Shown: piece after piece, positions 8,256 to 15,408 of the stretch
Layout of the letters: each line of letters begins with the position of its first letter
Numbering within the stretch: the stretch's first letter is position 1
Assembly (NCBI GenBank): GCA_002308775.1
Contig: DBVT01000120.1
Location: 6,438 to 25,193, forward strand
Direction: 5' to 3'
Source: Mageeibacillus sp. UBA1257
GTDB taxonomy: Bacteria; Bacillota; Clostridia; UBA1212; UBA1257
DNA: 18,756 nt
Program-made: the position numbers and the translations under genes
Notes under the pieces: generated by a model
Databases searched by the model: none
Told to the model about the DNA's origin: nothing
What the model saw: only the letters and a program-made list of their open reading frames with translations

Positions 8256-8540
8256 ATGATCAGACAATACTTCGTATATTTCATAAAGTTCATCCAGATC
8301 GTCCTTCTGGCGGTCAGCATTCCCATGCTCCTTTTCCCCGTTGCCGCGATCGTCATCTACGTCAAGTCTCAATACGATCTCACGCTTCGCTTTTCGTTTA
8401 TCAATGCATCTTATCCGTGGTCCCTTCTTGAAAATACCACACAGTTTTTTATGTTTGCCGGGATCGTCTTTTTCGTGGGTCTCGTGATATTCATCCTCTC
8501 CTACGTTCTTAAAAAGATCGTCGTCAAAGTGAGAGGCTGA
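8256..8540 (+). CDS. Small two-helix membrane protein, hypothetical
   Basis: ATG 8256 is preceded by AAAGGTG (8242-8248) with 7-nt spacing and gives 94 aa. There are two hydrophobic segments, about residues 8-34 (FIKFIQIVLLAVSIPMLLF...) and about 65-87 (FFMFAGIVFFVGLVIFILSYVL). They are linked by a polar loop containing LRFSFINASYPW, and the chain ends in a basic KKIVVKVRG tail. The basic C-terminus favours both ends being cytoplasmic. A good promoter and ribosome site make it a real gene. It ends 17 bp before the end of the convergent metA. I do not recognise the family; the divergent propeller protein is its only suggestive neighbour. Confidence 0.75.
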   Translation: MIRQYFVYFIKFIQIVLLAVSIPMLLFPVAAIVIYVKSQYDLTLRFSFINASYPWSLLENTTQFFMFAGIVFFVGLVIFILSYVLKKIVVKVRG

Positions 8541-8557
8541 TTTTTTGATCGATATAA

Positions 8558-9523
8558 TCAGTCGTTTTCGTCTACAGAACCTTTCTTTTCCGGCACGAAA
8601 TCCCTGTTTATCTCTGAAATATCATACGGCGTTACCTGATATACGTAGTAATTCAGCCAGTTTGAATAAAGCAGATTCGCCGCGCTCTTCCATATGAAAA
8701 CGGGTTTTTCATTCGGATCGTCATTCGGGAAATAATGCTCCGGTACGTCTATATCAAGTCCTTTTTTGATATCTCTCTCATATTCCGTTTTAAGAGTTTC
8801 CCTGTCGTATTCAAAATGTCCTGAGACGAATATCTGTCTTCTGTCGTATGACGCGCAAATACTGAGGCCCGCGTCCTCAGATACAGCCAGCACGTCCAGA
8901 ACATTCTTTTTCGCCAGAACTTCCTCAAGCGGCGACTCCGTATATCTTGAATAAGGCGCGTAAAACACGTCGTCGAATCCTCTGAAAAGCCTCGTCTGCT
9001 TTCTTGTATTCTGGTGAGAATAAATGCCAAACAGCTTCTTGGGAAGCGTCTTCTTACTGATCCCGTAATGATAATACAATCCGGCCTGGGCACCCCAACA
9101 GATGTGGAACGTCGATGTGACGTTGTCCTTTGTCCATTCCATTATCTTACACAGTTCTTCCCAGTAAGAAACCTCTTCGAATTCAAGCATTTCCACAGGC
9201 GCTCCGGTGATTATCATTCCGTCAAACTTCTTATCCTTCACATCGTCGAAAACCCTGTAAAACTGCGCCATATGGCTCGCAGGCGTGTGTGTCGATACAT
9301 ATGACGCGGGCTGCAGGAATGTGACCTCGACCTGAAGCGGAGAATTGCTGAGAAGCCTCAGAAGCTGCGTCTCTGTTACTATTTTCGTGGGCATCAGATT
9401 GAGAATAAGTATTTGAAGAGGTCTTATGTCCTGGTGAAAGGCCATTTCCTCGTTCATAACGAATATATGTTCATTTGTGAGTGTCTTACTTGCAGGTAAG
9501 TCGTTAGGTATTTTGATTGGCAT
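8558..9523 (-). CDS. metA: Homoserine O-acyltransferase (probably acetyl-CoA specific)
   Basis: First committed step of methionine synthesis: transfer of an acyl group from acyl-CoA to the hydroxyl of homoserine, in the cytosol. The 321-aa chain begins MPIKIPNDLPA and carries the MetA landmarks: catalytic Cys142 in HICWGAQA, and His236 and Glu238 in VSGHFEYD. Residue 111 is Glu (TGAPVEM). In this family Glu111 is associated with acetyl-CoA use (Bacillus cereus MetA) and Gly111 with succinyl-CoA use (E. coli), so homoserine O-acetyltransferase is the better name despite the common 'succinyltransferase' label. The ribosome site AAAGGA is about 12 nt from ATG 9523, somewhat distant. It is a single gene with its own promoter, separated from the transport operon by a strong terminator. 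Confidence 0.96.
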   Translation of the reverse strand: MPIKIPNDLPASKTLTNEHIFVMNEEMAFHQDIRPLQILILNLMPTKIVTETQLLRLLSNSPLQVEVTFLQPASYVSTHTPASHMAQFYRVFDDVKDKKFDGMIITGAPVEMLEFEEVSYWEELCKIMEWTKDNVTSTFHICWGAQAGLYYHYGISKKTLPKKLFGIYSHQNTRKQTRLFRGFDDVFYAPYSRYTESPLEEVLAKKNVLDVLAVSEDAGLSICASYDRRQIFVSGHFEYDRETLKTEYERDIKKGLDIDVPEHYFPNDDPNEKPVFIWKSAANLLYSNWLNYYVYQVTPYDISEINRDFVPEKKGSVDEND

Positions 9524-9557
9524 ACTCTAAAAGCGTCCTTTCAAATTATTCGTTTGT

Positions 9558-9586
9558 ATTATATCACTTTCCCGCTTTAGGGACAA
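9558..9586 (-). promoter_or_regulatory. metA: Promoter of metA
   Basis: On the minus strand, -35 TTGTCC (9586-9581) and a perfect -10 TATAAT (9563-9558) are 17 bp apart. The leader would be only about 28 nt, too short for a SAM riboswitch or T-box, so control, if any, must act at initiation or on the protein. Confidence 0.7.
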
Positions 9587-9620
9587 GATAAGGCGTTGAC
9601 CTGCATTTTGCAAAGATGAT

Positions 9621-9662
9621 AAAAAAATCCCGCGGCGTATATGTCGTTTGACGCGCCGCGGG
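9621..9662 (-). terminator. Strong rho-independent terminator of the transport operon
   Basis: On the minus strand a perfect 9-bp GC-only stem CCCGCGGCG (9662-9654) / CGCCGCGGG (9637-9629) encloses a 16-nt loop. It is followed by ATTTTTTT (the A-run 9621-9627 on the plus strand). It lies 41 nt beyond the stop of the binding-protein gene and separates the operon from metA. Confidence 0.93.
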
Positions 9663-9703
9663 TGATCTTTTACTTTTATAAAGTCGATCCAGACCTTGTT
9701 ACA

Positions 9704-11128
9704 TCACATATACGAGTTTACGGCGTCCTGGATCTTCTGGAGCGAGTCTCTGAGGTCTTTCCTGCCCTCTGCAGCGGCTTTTACCGCATCGCCAACTGTA
9801 AATTCAAGTGAAGCGTCGTAGTTGATAAAAGGCGTCAGAAATGCCGTATAATCGTTGCTGCTGAACAGTGAGAAGACAGATGTGTTTTTACCTTCGAGAG
9901 GATATTCACGCCAGAATTTCATATCGTTGACATCCTTGATGGCAGGAACGGTCTCGCCTTCACCGCAGTATTTTATCGCAGCATCTTCTTCGAGCGAATA
10001 GAGAGCAAATGTCGCGCAGATCCTGTAATGCTCATCTCTCTCGTCTTCGTCCGCAATATCATCTCTCACCTTTACGGCGAGTCCGACCGTCTTTCCGCCG
10101 ATATTATAATATATCGCCTGCGCAGGTTCACCTTTCTCGTCGACGGTGTCACGGCTGAATCTCGGGAAGTGGATAAGATCCCACTCGAAATCATATTCAT
10201 CCGTCTTGTCGAGGTATGGAGCCCATCTCTCGAAATCCGATCTGTCACATACGATCATTCCGTATTTTTCAAGCTCTTCAGCGCTGATCTCTGAGATCTG
10301 TACGTTTTCAACGTAATCCTTCGATGCGAAATCTGTAAGTTCTCCAATTCCCTTCATTACGTCAGCATCAGTCAGGTTGACATTGATAATATTGCCGAAG
10401 CTGTCGTATGTGAAAAGTTTGTCTCCGTAGCTTCTCGCAAAAGCGCCCCAGACCGCATAATCGCCGCAATCTATCGCAACTGCTTTTTCTATTCCTTCAA
10501 CGGTCGATACTTTCTCTGCTATCTCGTAAAAATCGTCCCATGTCCACTTGTCCTGAGGAGAAGTAAGTCCGGCTTTTTCGAATACCGAATAGTTTATGAA
10601 AACGAATTCATGGCTGTATTCTACCGGAGACATGAAATACTGTCCGTTGTATTTCGCAGCGTCATATGCTGCTTTAAACAGTATGTTCTGAGGAACGAGT
10701 CTCTTGAATGTCTTATAGCTGATCAGTCCTTCAAGATAAGGAGACAGGTCTATTATTTTTCCCATGGAAGCGTATTTCGCAAGTCTCGCCGCGTCCATTA
10801 CGAAAACGTCACCTATCGAACCGTCCATTATCTTCTCGTCAAGAGTCGAGAAATACTCATCCTCGTACACTTCGTCATATGTCACTTCAACGCCGGGATA
10901 GTTGGCATTGAAGTTGGCGATGTACTCAAAATTCGATTCGTCTTTTTCAAACGATTTGAATCCGGAGAATGTGATCTCTCCTCTGTAGTTCTCCGGAACA
11001 GGGTTCGGCGTAGGAGTGATAGTCACGTATTTGCCTTTTTCTTTAATGGTTATGCACCCGGCAAACATGCAGATGACAAGTGCCAGTGATATCAGAACGA
11101 GGAACGTTTTACCTATAACTTTTTTCAT
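9704..11128 (-). CDS. Extracellular solute-binding lipoprotein of a CUT1-type sugar ABC importer
   Basis: ATG 11128 (474 aa) is used because AAGGAGG lies 8 nt before it; the frame is open for nine codons further. The N-terminus is a lipoprotein signal: MKK, a hydrophobic stretch and FAGC with Cys25 as the likely lipidated residue. The -3 position is Phe, which is unusual. A Thr/Pro-rich spacer (TITPTPNPVP) follows, then a family 1 binding-protein body with 'FNANYPGVEVTY', 'DVFVMDAARLAKYASMGKIIDLSPYL' and 'WTWDDFYEIAEKV'. It should sit outside the membrane and deliver a sugar to a permease pair. It is the last gene of the operon, 13 nt after the MalG-type permease and just before the terminator. 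The ligand is not deducible from sequence alone. Confidence 0.92.
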   Translation of the reverse strand: MKKVIGKTFLVLISLALVICMFAGCITIKEKGKYVTITPTPNPVPENYRGEITFSGFKSFEKDESNFEYIANFNANYPGVEVTYDEVYEDEYFSTLDEKIMDGSIGDVFVMDAARLAKYASMGKIIDLSPYLEGLISYKTFKRLVPQNILFKAAYDAAKYNGQYFMSPVEYSHEFVFINYSVFEKAGLTSPQDKWTWDDFYEIAEKVSTVEGIEKAVAIDCGDYAVWGAFARSYGDKLFTYDSFGNIINVNLTDADVMKGIGELTDFASKDYVENVQISEISAEELEKYGMIVCDRSDFERWAPYLDKTDEYDFEWDLIHFPRFSRDTVDEKGEPAQAIYYNIGGKTVGLAVKVRDDIADEDERDEHYRICATFALYSLEEDAAIKYCGEGETVPAIKDVNDMKFWREYPLEGKNTSVFSLFSSNDYTAFLTPFINYDASLEFTVGDAVKAAAEGRKDLRDSLQKIQDAVNSYM

Positions 11129-11141
11129 TGCAAAGCCCTCC

Positions 11142-12101
11142 TTATTCGATGACACCGATACGCTCGATACCTGCGGCGAGGTGCTTCTGACCGAATATGT
11201 AAACGATCAAAACGGGAAGCATAACAAGCAGACATCCTGCGAAAAGCATCGGTTCTGTCATAGCTTTATCTATCGCTGTCGCGCCTGCCGAAGACTGTGA
11301 AACGTAATCTGAGAAGTACATCTTGATATTTTCAAGTCTGGGCTGGAGCGTCATCAGTTTTCTGTCATAGAGGTACATAGGAGCCTCGTAGTTGTCGTTC
11401 CAGTGCCATACGAATGAGAATATGGCAACGATGATTATAGCCGATCTTACGAGAGGAAGCATGATCTGGAAGAAAACTCTGACCGGGCCTGCTCCGTCGA
11501 TCCTGGCAGCATCGTCCATAACATCCGGGATCCTCTGGAAGAAGTACATATATATCAGTATGAACAACGCTCCTCTTATTCCCAATCCGAAAAGTGAAGG
11601 TAAAACGACAGGTCCCCAAGTGTTGATCATTTTAAGAGTCGAAAACATTCCGTATGATGCGAGGATCGTCGACTGCGGCGGAATAAGGAGAACAAGTATG
11701 ACGAGGACAAACAGTAAGTTTCTTCCTTTGAATTTGAATCTTCCGAGAGCGTATCCGCAAAGTGCGCAGGAAACCGTCTGCAGGATCATCGCAGTCACCG
11801 AAAGACCGAGTGTCTGAACAGCCGAATGCTGGTAGTTCAAAGCATCCCATGCGTCAACGAAGTTTTTCCACTGAACATGCGTAGGTATGTACTGCACCGT
11901 AGGATCAAGATAGTCCGTTGAAGACATCATCGATGTTGAAATGATATATACGAACGGAAGGATGAACAGGAACGCAAGCAGTGTAAGGACTACATACGTA
12001 AATATTCTTCCAAGGATATGAAGCGTGTGTTTCTTGGCTTTATAACCGATCTTTGAATATTTTTCCTTAACGTTATCGAAAAAACCGCTCAGTTTTGTCA
12101 T
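11142..12101 (-). CDS. Sugar ABC transporter permease, MalG type (second pair)
   Basis: ATG 12101 (319 aa) is chosen: AAGGAGG lies 8 nt upstream, and the GTG three codons earlier overlaps that site. Its ATG overlaps the TGA of the preceding permease (ATGA, 12098-12101), so translation is probably coupled. About six membrane helices are visible, starting with IFTYVVLTLLAFLFILPFVY. The EAA loop that contacts the ATPase is DDAARIDGAGPVRVFFQIMLPLV. The N-terminal cytoplasmic arm of about 30 residues is longer than in many MalG proteins. It pairs with the MalF-type permease just upstream, and the binding protein follows after 13 nt. Confidence 0.93.
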   Translation of the reverse strand: MTKLSGFFDNVKEKYSKIGYKAKKHTLHILGRIFTYVVLTLLAFLFILPFVYIISTSMMSSTDYLDPTVQYIPTHVQWKNFVDAWDALNYQHSAVQTLGLSVTAMILQTVSCALCGYALGRFKFKGRNLLFVLVILVLLIPPQSTILASYGMFSTLKMINTWGPVVLPSLFGLGIRGALFILIYMYFFQRIPDVMDDAARIDGAGPVRVFFQIMLPLVRSAIIIVAIFSFVWHWNDNYEAPMYLYDRKLMTLQPRLENIKMYFSDYVSQSSAGATAIDKAMTEPMLFAGCLLVMLPVLIVYIFGQKHLAAGIERIGVIE

Positions 12102-13003
12102 CTCAGCCACCTCCTTGTAAGAAGAACGAAGATCAGTATCGTCAGCAGCGTGAGTATCATATACATCCAGCTGAGCGCCGAAGCCATTCCGTACTTTGTA
12201 CCTTCATTCATTAATCTTGTCATAATTCCCATGACCGGGTTGGAAGTATCGACGAAAGCATCGACCATTGCGTAAATACAGTTGAGTATTACGAACGGAG
12301 AGATGTACGGCAGAGTTACGTGCCAGAAGCTTTCCCATGCCGTTGCACCGTCAAGTTCAACGACCTCGTAGAGTATCGCGGGAACACTCTGCAGAGCTGC
12401 CAGGAATATCAATATCTCAACACTGCTCTTCCACATTATCGTACCTATACCGGATGTTATCGTCGATATTATCCTACCTCCGAACACCCGGCTTAAAACG
12501 CCTGAGTTTGTCGAGACCAGTGTGCTGAATACGCTCACACTGCCTACACTATCCGCAAACAGATACGACATTATAACGCCGCAAAGGATGACAGGTATGA
12601 AGAATATTACTCTGTAATAAACTCGTCCGGGGAAATCCTGTTTCAAGAGCACTGCGACGAACAGCGCGAATCCGACTATGACGGGCACCTGGTAAAGTGC
12701 TGTGAGGAAAGACTCGATTACGGTCTGGCCGTATTCAGGAGTTTTTACGATCTCAACATAGTTGTCGAATCCGACCCATGTACTCGTGCCTTCGAATCCG
12801 TACGGGTCCGTCAGGACCGTACTGAAGAAACTGATACGTACTGACAAAAGTAACGGTATCAATATGAACCAAGTGAAGCCGAAAAGCCACGGTACGCTGA
12901 AGAGGAATCCCTCGATATTCCTTCTTCTCTCGAATGAAAGGAATCCGCCCGAATGACCCGAATGAGCAAGTTTCTTTTTCTGTTTTACAATCTTTTTAGC
13001 CAT
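12098..13003 (-). CDS. Sugar ABC transporter permease, MalF type (second pair)
   Basis: ATG 13003 (301 aa, MAKKIVKQKKK) has GAGGAGGGG about 4-6 nt upstream and is preferred to the codon five residues earlier. It has a basic N-terminus, then the typical MalF/UgpA first helix (IEGFLFSVPWLFGFTWFILIPLL) and six helices in all. The EAA loop is ILYEVVELDGATAWESFWHVTLP: Gly and Asp are kept, while the usual Ala-Ala pair is Val-Val. It starts 11 nt after the stop of the DUF5696 gene and overlaps the next permease by 4 nt, forming the classical F-G pair. Confidence 0.93.
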   Translation of the reverse strand: MAKKIVKQKKKLAHSGHSGGFLSFERRRNIEGFLFSVPWLFGFTWFILIPLLLSVRISFFSTVLTDPYGFEGTSTWVGFDNYVEIVKTPEYGQTVIESFLTALYQVPVIVGFALFVAVLLKQDFPGRVYYRVIFFIPVILCGVIMSYLFADSVGSVSVFSTLVSTNSGVLSRVFGGRIISTITSGIGTIMWKSSVEILIFLAALQSVPAILYEVVELDGATAWESFWHVTLPYISPFVILNCIYAMVDAFVDTSNPVMGIMTRLMNEGTKYGMASALSWMYMILTLLTILIFVLLTRRWLR

Positions 13004-13014
13004 TGTTCCCCTCC

Positions 13015-15408
13015 TCATCCGACAACAAATGACTGTGCGGGAACTTCGATTCCGTTATATGTAACCGGCGTTGCTTCGTAGTTTACATATATCTTAGTTC
13101 CGTTTGAGTATTCTGTACAGAATGCCTCAACACCGTCTGTGAGTCTGAAGTGATTGGTGATTCTTTCTGTCCTTAGCGATTTGAGAGTCTGAGCGACATC
13201 TTTGTTTGTCTCGATATCGTCTACCAGATCATCATACTGCGATCTGAACAGCGTGTTATAGTATGTATATTTCAACTCTTCTGTCGAAGTATACGTGAGT
13301 TCGTACGAGAGCATCGCGCCGTATTCTACGGATTTGAGCAGGAACTCGTTCATGTCATCCGCCTGGTTGACAGGCTCGCTGTAGTAGTCAATAAGTCCGT
13401 GATATATGATCTGCATAAAAGGTACAGATTCGTCAATGATCAGGTTCGTGGATGCATAGAGCGGTACATCGAGCAGATAGTCCGCGTATCTTACAGCATA
13501 CTCGTTGCCGTAATAAACGCTGACCTTGTCGAAATTCTCTCCGTACGTCCGGATCCAGTCTGTATAAAGGTCTCTCACCTGCTCACGCAGTCTCGCATTG
13601 AACTTATTGTAGTCTGTCATAAGCGTATCGCCTACTGTCAGCAGGTCGACATTTTCAACGCCGAGTTTTGTCATTTGCCTGATATCCTTTTTCAGGAATT
13701 TCTTGTTGTAATATGACGGACTCAGTACGTAATAGTTCGTTCCGGTACGGTAAACGCCGCCGTTCGAAACCATTTTGAACTTGAGATAGGATGTTCCGGG
13801 TTCCTTGATTACCGACTTTCTCAGGCTGTTGCCGGATGACGGAGGACCGTAGAGCATTATCATATTGTTTTCGAACGAAAGATCTACATTGTTCTCCTTG
13901 GCCCAGGCGGTCAGTTCTTTTAAGTCCTTTTTACCTCCGAGGTCCTTGTCAACAGGATATTTCTTAGTTACCAGGCCGTAATATCCGTTGTTCTGCCAGC
14001 CGAGAAGCGAAAGCCTCATATCAGTGACACCGTGTGATTCGAGCGAATGGTAGATCTCCTTAACTTCCTCGAAAGTGGTCATGACTTTTACTTTGTCGAT
14101 TATGCTTTGGGAAGTGTTCTCAGCGCCGAGGAATACCTTGATATTCATTGCCGGAGCGTCGCTCGCAAGTGTCTTTCCGCCCCATTTTTCAAGCAGAAAA
14201 TCTCTCGTCTGGTTTGCTACGTCAACGTATGTGTATTCCTTGCCTTCCTCGCCGACTGTAATGTAAGTCTTCTGCTGAACACTCTTTACCGAAAGTTCGG
14301 TCTCAAGCTGCTGGAACGAAGACAGGTTCTTTGATGTCTGAGTATAGTAGAATCTTCTGAGCTGGAATTTGAATCCCATCGAATAATACTGGAATCCTCT
14401 GACGCCGGGGTTGCCCATCTGGATCGTCGCGACTGTTTCGCCCTGTGTGGCATAAGATGTGATCATTACGTTGTTCTGGACCATGCCGTATACAGGCATC
14501 GATATCGGAACGTTGTTATAGTCGGGAGACGACAGAGATTCAAATGTCATATCCGAACCGTAAACGAGTTTGTTATACTCGTCATAGCTCGTTACTCTCG
14601 CCGAGTCGAAATACGTCAGCGCGCCTGATCCGTCGGGTAAAACGTAATATCCCGGGTCTCCGTTTCTCGCATATGTGAGATAAAGAAGACCTGATATTGA
14701 AGCTATCCTGGGCATTCTGTCTGCGTTTTCACCTTTTCCGGCTTTCTTTTCAACGATCTCCTCAGCCGGGAAGTTCATAACTATCGCATTGCCTTCGAGG
14801 ACGAATTCCACGACGAACGAAGCAGAAATGTCGTTTATCGTATAGCAGAACTGTATTCCGTCTTTGATCTTGTTGACAGTCTTCTTAACGCTGTCAAACT
14901 GGTTGATACCGTAGACGAAGCCGCCTTCAAGACCTGATTTTGTATATCCGACAAAAACAGGTGAAGAGATGATCTCATGCTTTGTTTTGAACTTCGTATA
15001 TACGTATGTGTCGTCTTCACCTCTTACTGCAGCTTCTTCTTCCGTCGGTTCAGGCCAGCTTCTGAACTGTTTGCCCGAAGCGATATCGGTGAAGATAAAC
15101 AGATCTTCGGAAGGTGAATATTCCATTATAAGTTTGTCGTTTCTTGCGAATTCCGTCATTCCCTCGTCGTTACCGACTGTTCCGATGGATGACGATCTCC
15201 TCGTTGAATACGTTTTGCTGTAATCAAACTTTGTTCCAACGGACGAACCGAAGAATACGTTAAAAAGGATAAATATTATGAGAAGCAGCAAAGCTACGAT
15301 CACTATATTTTTTATCCACTTATTCCTCTTTTTCTTCTTTTCCAGCTGTTTGATAAAGAGTTCGTCCTCGGATAACTGTTCAAGTTTCAAATTTTTCTTC
15401 TTAGACAA
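13015..15408 (-). CDS. Membrane-anchored DUF5696 protein, putative glycosidase-like
   Basis: 797 aa from TTG 15408; AAGGAG lies 10 nt upstream and there is no nearby ATG. The start overlaps the stop of the previous gene by 8 nt. The N-terminus is cytoplasmic and highly charged (1-31), then one membrane helix (about 32-53), with the rest outside. Segments I associate with DUF5696 are YVLPDGSGALTYF (255-267), LLGWQNNGYYG (468-478), VDLLTVGDTLMTDY (587-600) and VPFMQIIYHGLIDYYSEPVN (662-681). An N-terminal beta-rich part (about 75-380) precedes an alpha/beta part (about 420-740) that resembles a TIM barrel. A C-terminal strand block (VEAFCTEYSNGTKIYVNY) is of the kind that closes many glycoside hydrolases. 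The hydrolase idea is inference; no catalytic pair is proven. The setting between sugar permeases supports carbohydrate handling. Confidence 0.85.
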   Translation of the reverse strand: MSKKKNLKLEQLSEDELFIKQLEKKKKRNKWIKNIVIVALLLLIIFILFNVFFGSSVGTKFDYSKTYSTRRSSSIGTVGNDEGMTEFARNDKLIMEYSPSEDLFIFTDIASGKQFRSWPEPTEEEAAVRGEDDTYVYTKFKTKHEIISSPVFVGYTKSGLEGGFVYGINQFDSVKKTVNKIKDGIQFCYTINDISASFVVEFVLEGNAIVMNFPAEEIVEKKAGKGENADRMPRIASISGLLYLTYARNGDPGYYVLPDGSGALTYFDSARVTSYDEYNKLVYGSDMTFESLSSPDYNNVPISMPVYGMVQNNVMITSYATQGETVATIQMGNPGVRGFQYYSMGFKFQLRRFYYTQTSKNLSSFQQLETELSVKSVQQKTYITVGEEGKEYTYVDVANQTRDFLLEKWGGKTLASDAPAMNIKVFLGAENTSQSIIDKVKVMTTFEEVKEIYHSLESHGVTDMRLSLLGWQNNGYYGLVTKKYPVDKDLGGKKDLKELTAWAKENNVDLSFENNMIMLYGPPSSGNSLRKSVIKEPGTSYLKFKMVSNGGVYRTGTNYYVLSPSYYNKKFLKKDIRQMTKLGVENVDLLTVGDTLMTDYNKFNARLREQVRDLYTDWIRTYGENFDKVSVYYGNEYAVRYADYLLDVPLYASTNLIIDESVPFMQIIYHGLIDYYSEPVNQADDMNEFLLKSVEYGAMLSYELTYTSTEELKYTYYNTLFRSQYDDLVDDIETNKDVAQTLKSLRTERITNHFRLTDGVEAFCTEYSNGTKIYVNYEATPVTYNGIEVPAQSFVVG

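Noticed and set aside
8536..8561. CTGATT...AATCAG inverted repeat spanning the two stop codons between the small membrane protein gene and metA, considered as a bidirectional terminator.
   Set aside because: The stem is only 6 AT-rich base pairs with a 14-nt loop and no proper T-run on either side.
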